DNA of 7,018 bases, from the NCBI GenBank assembly GCA_002726845.1, contig PBSP01000095.1, forward strand, positions 1-7,018, read 5' to 3'. Below, piece by piece: positions 1 to 7,018 of this stretch (positions within the stretch are counted from its first letter, which is position 1; each line of letters opens with the position of its first letter). The notes beneath the pieces are model-generated. The model was not told the DNA's origin. It did no database searches and saw nothing but the letters and a program-made list of their open reading frames with translations. The DNA is from Methanobacteriota archaeon (GTDB taxonomy: Archaea; Thermoplasmatota; Poseidoniia; Poseidoniales; Poseidoniaceae). The position numbers and the translations under genes are program-made.

Positions 1-472
1 CGAAAACATTACTAGTGGAATGACGGATAGGGGTTGTATTACCCCAAACAATTCTTGCACCCGTTGCCTTAAGTTTTTTTACAAGCAGGTTTAAATTGGA
101 CTCGTAGCTCTTTGGGTCAGTGGTTCTTACACCTCCAGCATGTCGCGGCATAATCCGATGAGATTTTATTTCAGGTACCCGATGAATCAGGTCTCCCAAA
201 CCACAGTTAAAATATATCAAGTCCCACTGCTTATCTCCCAGGTATTGATTGAGGAATTGTAAAGCTGTGGACGAATTCCATACAAAACCCGGCTCGTGAC
301 GGGGAAAATGAATTTCAACCTCCTCCCGCAACTCCTTTTTTAATTCATTGGCAGGCTGTTGATAGACTTGATCACCAAGGATAAGGACAGTAGGAAGAGC
401 ATCCTCTCCAATTATTATTCCCCATGACAGGAGGAATAAGGCAATCAAGGAAGTCGCCCAATTTCCGGGCAT
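1..472 (-). CDS. SGNH-hydrolase-like exported protein with GDQ in place of GDS (3' part beyond window)
   Basis: The reading frame starts at ATG 472-470 and is open through position 1, giving 157 residues; the C-terminus is outside the window. Residues 1-23 form a Sec signal peptide with a hydrophobic core around 8-21. Residues 29-35 (VLILGDQ) match block I of SGNH/GDSL hydrolases, but the nucleophile position is Gln35 (codon CAA, 370-368). A block III-like NCGLGD lies at 89-94 and keeps the Asn; a TTPIRHS segment follows at 146-152. The overall pattern (WDLIYFN, then a KSYESNLNLLVKKLKATGA stretch, then WGNTTP) is that of the small secreted SGNH proteins common in PVC genomes. A basic segment MPRHAGGVRTT at 108-118 looks distinctive. 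The start is 2 nt after the DUF1552 stop, with GAGGCG about 11 nt upstream as a possible ribosome-binding site, so co-translation is likely. Without the serine it may not be an esterase. The C-terminal DxxH cannot be seen. The fold call is fairly secure; activity is unknown. Confidence 0.8.
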   Translation of the reverse strand, partial: MPGNWATSLIALFLLSWGIIIGEDALPTVLILGDQVYQQPANELKKELREEVEIHFPRHEPGFVWNSSTALQFLNQYLGDKQWDLIYFNCGLGDLIHRVPEIKSHRIMPRHAGGVRTTDPKSYESNLNLLVKKLKATGARIVWGNTTPIRHSTSNVF

Positions 473-474
473 AA

Positions 475-1830
475 CTAGATCAACGCCTCGGACATCGGGC
501 CCGTACTATCGGCAAACGAGTCCACCGGAACATCCACGGCGTGAAGCATAGATACAAATAGGTTGGCAAGGGGTACCTTCTTCTCGTCCCTGAATGAATG
601 TAAATGCCCGTGTTTAAGACCCAGTTTATTGCCACCAGCAAGATGAATGGGATAATTTCTAGTGCTGTGTGAAGCATGGGGGTGAGCTGAGCCCCAAAGA
701 ACAACGGTTCGATCAAGCATATTTCCATCCGCTTCTGCTGAATTTTTAAGACGCTGTAGAAAGTAGGCATGTTGCTCCGCCCGCCAACGATCCCACTGCC
801 CGGAGTAGTCCACCGGGCGTTTATGAGCAATATCGTGAGTCGCACCCTTGTATCCCAGCACATAGTTGGCGTAATTCCACAACTCACTATCTGAAGAATT
901 TTCACTTTCGAGCATCAGGGAAGCAAAACGGGTCGAATCAGTTTGGAATGCGAGGAAGACCAAATCGTACATGCAACGGATATATTCTTTCGGGTTCTTA
1001 TGGGATACATTTAAATTTAAGCCCTTGGTATCGACTTCAGGCAAAGGTTCATGGGTCCACTTACTGGTTCGCTCAACTCTTTTCTCCAAAGACCTAATGG
1101 ACTCAAGATACTCCTCCATTTTACCCTTATCTTCATGACCGAGCCGATTATTCAGGCTTTGGCTCTGGTCCATCAAAAGATCAAGAATACTGGCTTCACG
1201 TTTCAATCCTGATCTTACCTGATCCACGCCTTTACCCGCATAGGGGTTAAACATACGGTTGAAAATTTCCTGAGGCTTACACAGAGAAGGAATTGGCCGG
1301 CCAGGTCCGCGATGTGATAAAGTCTTTGATCTTCCATAAGAACCAGTTCCTCCTTCCGTACCCAAAACAATAGATGCGTAACGAGTTTTATGTCCGTGAG
1401 TATTAGCTGCAACCTGATCCAGGGAAATATTATTAGTCTTTTCCGTGCCCACCATATCAGCACCGGTTGCAAATACATCGCCCGAACTATGCCCACCCAA
1501 AGACCATCCACCTGCGTGGTCAAGTCCCTGATAGTAACTGACATAATTCTTCAGAGGCTCAAAAGGTTTCGATGATTGATTGAAGCTAAGCGGGCCAGCA
1601 TCGCGACAAGGCCACCAACTCCAATCATGATGTGGCTTGGACTGGGAGGGTATTCCGGCAGTTCCGTTCGGCATATAGGCGCCATATGAAAAATAACTGA
1701 CCAGTATACGCTTGGGTAATTCCTTAGCTGGCTTTGCCCACCCCATACTGTTCAGAAATGGTAAGGCCAAAGCAATCCCACCACCCTTGATCATTTCTCT
1801 ACGATTTAAATGCCAGCTTTTTTGTTTCAT
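475..1830 (-). CDS. DUF1552 (HXXSHH-type) protein with Tat signal
   Basis: This is a 451-residue protein of the DUF1552 family (PF07586), found mainly in PVC bacteria and usually encoded beside DUF1592 proteins; its biochemical role is not established. Residues 9-15 (NRREMIK) followed by a hydrophobic stretch at 16-30 form a twin-arginine signal, implying export of a folded, possibly cofactor-bearing protein. Family landmarks are GLDHAGGWSLGGHSSGDVFATG at about 102-123 (broken here by residue counts: GLDH 102-105, GGHSSG 112-117), a coiled or helical part near 205-255, and LWGSAHPHASHS at 379-389 followed by IHLAGG 395-400 and KHGHLH 406-411. The family's HxxSHH box appears degenerate as HDIAHK at 332-337. 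I chose ATG 1830-1828: it places the RR motif at residues 10-11 and leaves a 13-nt gap after the upstream stop. An in-frame GTG at 1866-1864 would add 12 residues and overlap the upstream gene by 23 nt; it is less likely but possible. Confidence 0.9.
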   Translation of the reverse strand: MKQKSWHLNRREMIKGGGIALALPFLNSMGWAKPAKELPKRILVSYFSYGAYMPNGTAGIPSQSKPHHDWSWWPCRDAGPLSFNQSSKPFEPLKNYVSYYQGLDHAGGWSLGGHSSGDVFATGADMVGTEKTNNISLDQVAANTHGHKTRYASIVLGTEGGTGSYGRSKTLSHRGPGRPIPSLCKPQEIFNRMFNPYAGKGVDQVRSGLKREASILDLLMDQSQSLNNRLGHEDKGKMEEYLESIRSLEKRVERTSKWTHEPLPEVDTKGLNLNVSHKNPKEYIRCMYDLVFLAFQTDSTRFASLMLESENSSDSELWNYANYVLGYKGATHDIAHKRPVDYSGQWDRWRAEQHAYFLQRLKNSAEADGNMLDRTVVLWGSAHPHASHSTRNYPIHLAGGNKLGLKHGHLHSFRDEKKVPLANLFVSMLHAVDVPVDSFADSTGPMSEALI

Positions 1831-1843
1831 GTTTGTTTTATTT

Positions 1844-4348
1844 TCAAGGATTCCGAAATATTTCACTTGTACACAGAGTAACGATCATGTCGAGCAGTCT
1901 GTGCCCATTGACGGAACTCTTTTGCAGTAGTTCCTCAATCACAAAACGGTCATGTGCAGTGAGTTCCCTGCCAATGCCATAACTGAGTAGGCGCCGCAAA
2001 ACATTTTCAGCAACCTGGTCACGCTTTTCCATAATAAGAAATTTCTTGAGATCTTCCATGCTGTTTACTTGAGGTCCGAGGGGCACACGGGCAACAGCCT
2101 CTACTTTTTCTGTATTAATTGACTTTAAATAGGTTTGGTAACCGGAGAGATCCTCATGTTGACTTAGGTTAAATCCACTGACACGGGTTCCTTCCTTGGG
2201 AACAAGTGGCTGATACTTACCAATCGCATTATAATGCTCAAAAGGAATACCCCATGGATCGAGCCGTGAATGACAATCATTACAACTTTCCTTTTGTCTG
2301 TGTGCCGCCAGTAAATCCTTAATGGAAAGAGCTTTCTCAGCGGACTCCCCGGCCGAGTCGGATAGAGCTGGAACATCGGCTGGAGGGTCAGCTACCTCAT
2401 CCCCCAGAATAGCTTCTCGTAACCAAACGGCACGGTAGATGGGATGCGGTGCCGTTCCCGTCCCGTTCCCAATAAGAACGGAACCATGAGTAAGCAAGCC
2501 ACCAATTTTATCTTCAGGCTTTAAGGAAACAGCCCGAAAGTGATTACCTTCCAATTTGCCCAACCCATAGTGTGCGGCAAGGGGTTGATTCACCCAGGCA
2601 AAATCGGAATCAATCAAGTTGATAACATCCGCATTGCGGCTAAACAGTTCGCCGATAAAACCCGTAGTCTCCTCAAGCATAAAGTCACGAATGGTTGGGC
2701 GATACGGTTGTTCAGTACCACGTCGTTCACCCGCACTCACATAGTACAGGAATCGAGGAAATAACTGTTGATTGATAGGAACGGTTTTCATCTTGGCTAA
2801 GCTTAACCATTGCATGGTAAAGTTTTGAACAAAGTTCTTTGAACGATGATCTGCCATCAGGCGCCTTATCTGACTTTCAATGATCTTCTTATCTGATAGC
2901 TTTTTATCCCTAGCCAAAGATAGTAATTCCTCATCGGGCATACTTCCCCACAGAAAATATGAAAGCCTTGAGGCAAACTCGTGCTGTTCATCCGTCACTT
3001 TTTCATCTGCAATCGTATGAAAAAGAAACTGTGGTGAGATAAGAACCATGGCCAATGTCTCTCTCACTGCAGATTCAAATGAATCAAGTTCCGGTCGTAC
3101 TAAATCATAAATCTTCTCAAATCTATCGATTTCGAAATTTGTTACGGGTCGACGGAAAGCACGAGAGGCAAAACGGTCGATCACTTCACGAACATAGGCT
3201 TTGGGATTTTTAAGTCTGGTTGGAGAATCAAAAAGAATACGTGTGTGGTGGGACGGAGGCCAAATTTCCGAAACGGGCGCTTCAAACTCCATCCAGTTAA
3301 GAATTACTCTTGGCATGGTAAGGTTGCGATTTCCATCATTGAGGGTGCCGTCATCGTAAAGAATTTGAGGAGTGATAACCCTCGTATCGGGTTGCAGACT
3401 CCCATTTTTCTCTCTTCCTTTGGTGAAAGGAAAGTTTTCAATCCGTCCACGAAATTCAAAAATTTCGGGTAAATCAGGTCCATTTGTAAGATAAACAGAA
3501 CCGACTGGTTTCACTCTTTGGGTCGAACTATTAACAGCTATAGTTTCCCCCATGATTAGACTCAGGGTTACCCCGGAAATTCCTGGCGGCAAAATTGCTG
3601 ATGCCTGCAGTCGAATTTTAAATTCTCCACTTTTGGGAAAACTTTTTAAGCCCATTCCACCTGCAGGTGAACCTCTTCGATTGCCCCATAAACCGAATTC
3701 ATCCAACCCCATTCCACGATCCAATCCATATGGTTTCCATTCTCTTTTCAAATAATCAACCTCTGGCTTTTGCGGGTCAACAATTGCACTCGCCATTACT
3801 TGTCTGGCATTTTCCAGGTATCTGTCCATCTGTTCCGGACCAAGTAGCATAAATTCCGCTGTGTTGTTGAAACGGTAAGGTTTCTCGGGATCATCCGGCA
3901 GGTTGTCATTTAAATCCAAATGAAACCCAATCAGATCACGAATTGTATTTTCATATTCAAAATTGCTTAATCTGCGAGCAAGGGGCTGCTTTTCTTTTTT
4001 GGTATGAGAAGTGATCGCATCTTTTAATCGCTTTTCTATCCACCCAGTAACTTGTTCTGTTTCTTTTGCTGAAGGGCGCTGTTTTTCTTCCTCTGGTGGC
4101 ATTTCTCCACTCTTCAAGACATCCAGAATAAGTTCCCATTTTTCCAGAGCATCACTGTCTACAAAATCGTCACCTATATCATGCAAAGTGATATCGCCTT
4201 TACTCTTTTCCAAGCCATGACACTTTATGCAATTAATTTCAAAAAAAGTTTTTACCGATGCTACGAGGTTCCCCACCAAACATTGCGAAAAAAACAGAAT
4301 AATCCCAAATGCTTTGGGACAAAACAGTTTTTGAAATTTTAAACCCAT
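1844..4348 (-). CDS. DUF1592/DUF1588/DUF1585 protein with PSD1-type cytochrome c domain
   Basis: This 834-residue exported protein has the full planctomycete-type architecture. Residues 1-31 are a Sec signal peptide. A PSD1-type cytochrome c domain covers about 33-110, with haem motif C40-I-K-C43-H44 and a likely axial Met83 in a GEMPP segment. DUF1587 follows at about 124-190 (RRLSNFEYENTIRDLIG). A beta-rich segment spans about 200-370. DUF1595 lies at about 375-445 (RAFRRPV 396-402), DUF1592 at about 452-580 (RLSYFLWGSMPDEEL), DUF1588 at about 590-705 (GGLLTHGSVL 616-625), and DUF1585 at about 762-832 (RRLLSYGIGREL). A second haem-binding motif, C689-N-D-C692-H693, sits in the SCNDCHSRLDPWG segment. 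A periplasmic electron-transfer or oxidative role is inferred from the haem motifs; no member's reaction is firmly known to me. ATG 4348-4346 gives a proper leader; the A/T-rich sequence before it has no Shine-Dalgarno motif. It lies 24 nt after the esterase gene and pairs with DUF1552 downstream. Confidence 0.93.
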   Translation of the reverse strand: MGLKFQKLFCPKAFGIILFFSQCLVGNLVASVKTFFEINCIKCHGLEKSKGDITLHDIGDDFVDSDALEKWELILDVLKSGEMPPEEEKQRPSAKETEQVTGWIEKRLKDAITSHTKKEKQPLARRLSNFEYENTIRDLIGFHLDLNDNLPDDPEKPYRFNNTAEFMLLGPEQMDRYLENARQVMASAIVDPQKPEVDYLKREWKPYGLDRGMGLDEFGLWGNRRGSPAGGMGLKSFPKSGEFKIRLQASAILPPGISGVTLSLIMGETIAVNSSTQRVKPVGSVYLTNGPDLPEIFEFRGRIENFPFTKGREKNGSLQPDTRVITPQILYDDGTLNDGNRNLTMPRVILNWMEFEAPVSEIWPPSHHTRILFDSPTRLKNPKAYVREVIDRFASRAFRRPVTNFEIDRFEKIYDLVRPELDSFESAVRETLAMVLISPQFLFHTIADEKVTDEQHEFASRLSYFLWGSMPDEELLSLARDKKLSDKKIIESQIRRLMADHRSKNFVQNFTMQWLSLAKMKTVPINQQLFPRFLYYVSAGERRGTEQPYRPTIRDFMLEETTGFIGELFSRNADVINLIDSDFAWVNQPLAAHYGLGKLEGNHFRAVSLKPEDKIGGLLTHGSVLIGNGTGTAPHPIYRAVWLREAILGDEVADPPADVPALSDSAGESAEKALSIKDLLAAHRQKESCNDCHSRLDPWGIPFEHYNAIGKYQPLVPKEGTRVSGFNLSQHEDLSGYQTYLKSINTEKVEAVARVPLGPQVNSMEDLKKFLIMEKRDQVAENVLRRLLSYGIGRELTAHDRFVIEELLQKSSVNGHRLLDMIVTLCTSEIFRNP
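4303..4319 (-). other. Perfect 7-bp hairpin in the signal-peptide coding region, followed by a T7 run
   Basis: The minus-strand RNA reads a 7-bp stem (TCCCAAA paired with TTTGGGA) closed by a 3-nt GCA loop, over codons 10-16 of the DUF1592 gene. Eight nucleotides later there is a run of seven T (4294-4288). The spacing and weak stem are not those of a normal rho-independent terminator, and the sequence also encodes the leader peptide, so the structure may be chance. If functional, it could act as a weak attenuator or processing site between the first gene and the rest of the operon. Confidence 0.2.
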
Positions 4349-4372
4349 TAACGAATTAAAATTTAGAATAGT

Positions 4373-7018
4373 TTATTTAATTTGTCTCGCAAAAGAAATG
4401 GCTATCTCTCTGAGACTTTTTGGCCATTGATCAAAAGTAATTCTTTTAGCCTCGGATAATTTGGGAACGGTAATTCCCTCGACCAAAGAAACTGTTGGCT
4501 GAGCATAAAAAAATGGAACTCTTTTTTGATCATAGGTAGAGGAAAGACTTTTCGCGTAAATCTCAAGTTCAGCTGCATACTCAGATGGATTCTCCCCAAT
4601 ATTACTTTCCGATGGCACCCAAATCACTCCGGCTACGCCCATAGGAGTGAGCGGACTAACATTCCAATTATAGGCATAAGTGGGAATGGTATCCGATGCT
4701 ATATCATCTCCCCTACCCGCCTCCGGAAAAGCTGGTGCCTGCAAGACAAAAGTGGATGGATCCTTTCCCTGATCTTGCCCATTAATTATTTCAGTAACAA
4801 AACTCTTTACATCAAGTATATGCTTGGACAATGCCTGCTTGGCTACTGCGGTTCCAGGATACTGCAGGAACAACTCATTAAGCCTTCTCTTAAATATTGG
4901 ATTTTTTACATCCTTCACTCCACGAAAGGATGTCCACGAGAGTGGAGAAGCCAACTGACGATTCCTACCCCCATGACCGGACGACATAGTCATGAATCCC
5001 TGAGGAACTCCTTCACGCCCTAAGGCTTTGGCAAATTCATAGGCAAACATCGTCACTCCCATACTCTCCTTGGAAAAGTCCGACGACGACCAGTATGTTC
5101 GATATTTTCCACCACCCGTTTCGAAACGTCGCTTGCGTGGGGTTGGAAAAGAACTTGCCGCCGTTCTTCTGCGGAATTCCCGGACGAGCGGCAATCTTTT
5201 CGGGAGATCGATTTCCTTATTTCTCCGATCATAAGCCCATTCGCCTGAGAGCAGGGTGCTACCCGTCAAATACCAAACATCCCCGATAAGGATGTCCCTA
5301 ACCGTTCGCTCAAAACCATGGCTTGATTTTATCTCCAAGGTGATCGGTTCCGAAGAAGCTGGGCGGGCAGAAAAAGTAACGGACCATTGCTCCAATTCAT
5401 TAGGTGAAACTTTTTTGATTTGTTCATCCAGCTTAACCGTAACCTCCACTCCCTTATTGGCATGCCCCCATACTTTAATCGGCTGGTTCCGTTGAAGAAT
5501 TACTCCATCCCGATAATACTCCGCAACCTGAAGAATCGGATAATCGGGATCGGTCCATTGAGCATACTTTGCCTTGAGTGCAGCTGCTTTTTCCAAATCG
5601 TCCTCCTCAAAAATAAACTCCCCGTCGACTACAGCAAAAGGGGTAGCTGGCAGTCCCGCTTTGTTGTAGAGGTTGGAGTTTTCCGGAACCGCACTGTAGG
5701 CATATTGTACTCCAGCTGGTTTTAATACTTTATCCGACCAAACATGAACCACATCCCCGCGTATCTCCGCCGATGCCTCATACCAGACTCGATCATTCCC
5801 GCAGACTCGGAAATGATTTAATTTATCATTAGGCGTAGGTTTGGCGGGTTCAACGAACATGCCGGGTTCCCTGCGGTTCTTGCCCATCCCCTTGCTCCCC
5901 ACCATCAATCCGCCAAATAGACTGTTTTTCTCAAATGAAACGATCACCTTTTTATTCTTGATCTCATAGCCTTTATAAATCGGACCGGTGTATGCGACTT
6001 TCTTACCATACTGCTTCGCGAGAGCCCACCGAGCCATTCGCATACCGGGGTGTAATTTATTGTAATAGTGAATCCCCCCCGGATTGGCTGAATTGATATC
6101 CGATTGCACCACCATTCCAATATCTTGTCTATTTTCGACAAAGAACTTATGTTGAACCTGGCGAATATCTGCAAAGCCAACATTGTTTGGATCAGGTGAT
6201 CCATAGGGTTGCATTTGCGTGAAATAAAAAGGCATTTCAGGCATTTCCCATGCATCCCGCCAACCTTTAACGAGGGCTTCCATTCGGGATGCATAAATCC
6301 GGCCATCCCCGCTATTACTGGTTCCCTGGCACCAGATTGCGCCTCGTATTGCATAGGGAATGACCGGGGCAATCTTACCATTGAAGAACTGAGAAGGACC
6401 ACGCCACATGCCTGCGATACCGGGAAGGTTTGGTCGAGTAGGCACCTTACCTCCCTTTTCGGCAATCGGTCCAGCCTGGCTCTGCCAATTTTTTAAATCT
6501 TCATAATAAAGCTCATATGCGTCTTTTCCCTCTTTAATTAAAGGATCCGCCTGACGTATAAGTTCACTATCCTTCGCAAGATTCGGATGAGCTTCAATTG
6601 CCTCCCGTTGTGCAAATGCTTCGATTCGGGTATTACTATGAGCACTTAGCAGAATACCAATGGGGACATTCAGTTCCTTGTACAACTCATGTGCGAAAGA
6701 AAGAGAGAGTGCAGAAAATCCACTGGCGGAAGAAGCTTTTTTCCAACCTTCATCGGAAGTAGCCCGCTTTTGTGGATAAAGGGCAGATACGGTATTAACA
6801 TTAATTTCACGGATGGGAATGTCTTGTTTCGAAGAAGAAATCTCCCTGGCAAGTTCGTTGCACATGCTTTTGCCCGCCACCCAAACCATGTTCGACTGAC
6901 CGGATGAAAACCACACCTCACCAATAAGTACTCCGGATAGAGTAATTGATTCTTCACGATCATTACTAATCTTCATTTCTCTCTCTTCCAGTGAAGCACT
7001 GAGAGGTTCAAGTTTGAC
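4373..7018 (-). CDS. Tandem-duplicated sialate O-acetylesterase-like protein (5' end beyond window)
   Basis: The frame is open from TAA 4375-4373 to position 7018, giving 881 residues with the N-terminus cut off; an ATG at 6976 falls inside the beta domain and is not the start. Residue numbers here count from the first codon at 7018. Residues 1-35 are the end of a jelly-roll domain. The first SGNH domain (about 33-340) has GEVWFSSGQSNM at 33-44 with Ser42, IWCQGTSN at 228-235 and GGIH at 314-317 with His317. A beta domain follows, ending near NLYNKAGLPATPF at 449-461. After a short charged linker, a second copy begins: YRDGVILQRNQPIKVWG at about 502-517 opens a new jelly-roll, and a second SGNH-like domain runs from about 577 to the end. 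In that copy GQSNM reads GSTLL (586-590), IWVPSESN is kept (799-806) and the histidine is absent. Single-copy members are commonly about 500-650 residues. The natural substrate (acetylated sugar) is unknown; the family name does not prove sialate specificity. It is probably the first visible gene of the operon. Confidence 0.88.
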   Translation of the reverse strand, partial: VKLEPLSASLEEREMKISNDREESITLSGVLIGEVWFSSGQSNMVWVAGKSMCNELAREISSSKQDIPIREINVNTVSALYPQKRATSDEGWKKASSASGFSALSLSFAHELYKELNVPIGILLSAHSNTRIEAFAQREAIEAHPNLAKDSELIRQADPLIKEGKDAYELYYEDLKNWQSQAGPIAEKGGKVPTRPNLPGIAGMWRGPSQFFNGKIAPVIPYAIRGAIWCQGTSNSGDGRIYASRMEALVKGWRDAWEMPEMPFYFTQMQPYGSPDPNNVGFADIRQVQHKFFVENRQDIGMVVQSDINSANPGGIHYYNKLHPGMRMARWALAKQYGKKVAYTGPIYKGYEIKNKKVIVSFEKNSLFGGLMVGSKGMGKNRREPGMFVEPAKPTPNDKLNHFRVCGNDRVWYEASAEIRGDVVHVWSDKVLKPAGVQYAYSAVPENSNLYNKAGLPATPFAVVDGEFIFEEDDLEKAAALKAKYAQWTDPDYPILQVAEYYRDGVILQRNQPIKVWGHANKGVEVTVKLDEQIKKVSPNELEQWSVTFSARPASSEPITLEIKSSHGFERTVRDILIGDVWYLTGSTLLSGEWAYDRRNKEIDLPKRLPLVREFRRRTAASSFPTPRKRRFETGGGKYRTYWSSSDFSKESMGVTMFAYEFAKALGREGVPQGFMTMSSGHGGRNRQLASPLSWTSFRGVKDVKNPIFKRRLNELFLQYPGTAVAKQALSKHILDVKSFVTEIINGQDQGKDPSTFVLQAPAFPEAGRGDDIASDTIPTYAYNWNVSPLTPMGVAGVIWVPSESNIGENPSEYAAELEIYAKSLSSTYDQKRVPFFYAQPTVSLVEGITVPKLSEAKRITFDQWPKSLREIAISFARQIK

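Larger units (their letters stand above)
1..7018 (-). other. Putative operon: esterase-like, DUF1592, DUF1552, SGNH-like
   Basis: All four genes run in the same direction with gaps of 24, 13 and 2 nt, and no promoter-like or convincing terminator sequence separates them, so a single transcript is the simplest reading. The transcript must begin to the right of 7018 and end to the left of 1. The DUF1592-DUF1552 adjacency is a recurring PVC arrangement (established knowledge). The flanking SGNH-fold genes suggest that the same extracytoplasmic process involves ester-bearing carbohydrates (inference). Confidence 0.7.

Noticed and set aside
480..905. 141-codon minus-strand frame
   Set aside because: It is a shifted frame within the DUF1552 gene over its conserved C-terminal blocks.
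1855..1864. 10-bp palindrome GAAATATTTC near the DUF1592/DUF1552 junction
   Set aside because: It is short and A/T-rich, lies in the coding end of the DUF1592 gene and has no matching operator copy nearby; chance is likely.
4349..4372. Possible promoter between the esterase and DUF1592 genes
   Set aside because: The gap is only 24 nt and A/T-rich; no paired -35/-10 elements can be defended.
4526..5023. 165-codon plus-strand open frame
   Set aside because: It lies wholly inside the esterase gene on the opposite strand, has no recognisable domain and has a composition typical of an antisense shadow.
5944..6465. 173-codon minus-strand frame in another phase
   Set aside because: It overlaps conserved blocks of the sialate O-acetylesterase gene (IWCQGTSN region), so it is an out-of-frame shadow.
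6974..6976. ATG as the start of the esterase gene
   Set aside because: The 14 codons upstream to the window edge are open and continue the beta domain; they align with the matching segment of the second unit. The real start is outside the window.

Overview
The window holds four genes, all on the minus strand and tightly packed with gaps of 24, 13 and 2 nt, so it reads as part of one operon transcribed from right to left. Both ends are cut through genes: the first gene starts upstream of position 7018 and the last continues past position 1. The content points to the Planctomycetes-Verrucomicrobia-Chlamydiae (PVC) group. It has a DUF1587/1592/1588/1585 protein with a planctomycete-type cytochrome c (PSD1-type) domain, paired with a Tat-exported DUF1552 protein, and two SGNH/sialate O-acetylesterase-type genes. 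The fairly AT-rich sequence, with A/T-rich leaders and weak or absent Shine-Dalgarno motifs, fits Verrucomicrobiota (perhaps marine) better than high-GC planctomycetes. That placement is an inference.

Layout in transcription order. 7018-4373: a large sialate O-acetylesterase-like protein made of two copies of the family, the first close to canonical and the second degenerate. 4348-1844: an 834-residue exported DUF1592-type protein with two CxxCH haem motifs. 1830-475: a Tat-signal DUF1552 protein. 472-1: the first 157 residues of an exported SGNH-like protein whose GDS catalytic block reads GDQ. No RNA gene, mobile element, CRISPR array or clear promoter or rho-independent terminator is visible. 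No gene-free stretch exceeds 24 nt.

All four products probably act outside the cytoplasm: two have Sec-type leaders, one has a Tat leader, and the fourth belongs to a normally secreted family. The DUF1592/DUF1552 pair is a known but functionally unassigned PVC module, suspected to be a redox system. Its placement between esterase-fold proteins suggests periplasmic processing or binding of acylated polysaccharides, but this is inference. The most unusual feature is that none of the three SGNH-fold domains has a fully canonical set of visible active-site motifs. Two lack the nucleophilic serine and the third lacks the usual aspartate and block II glycine.
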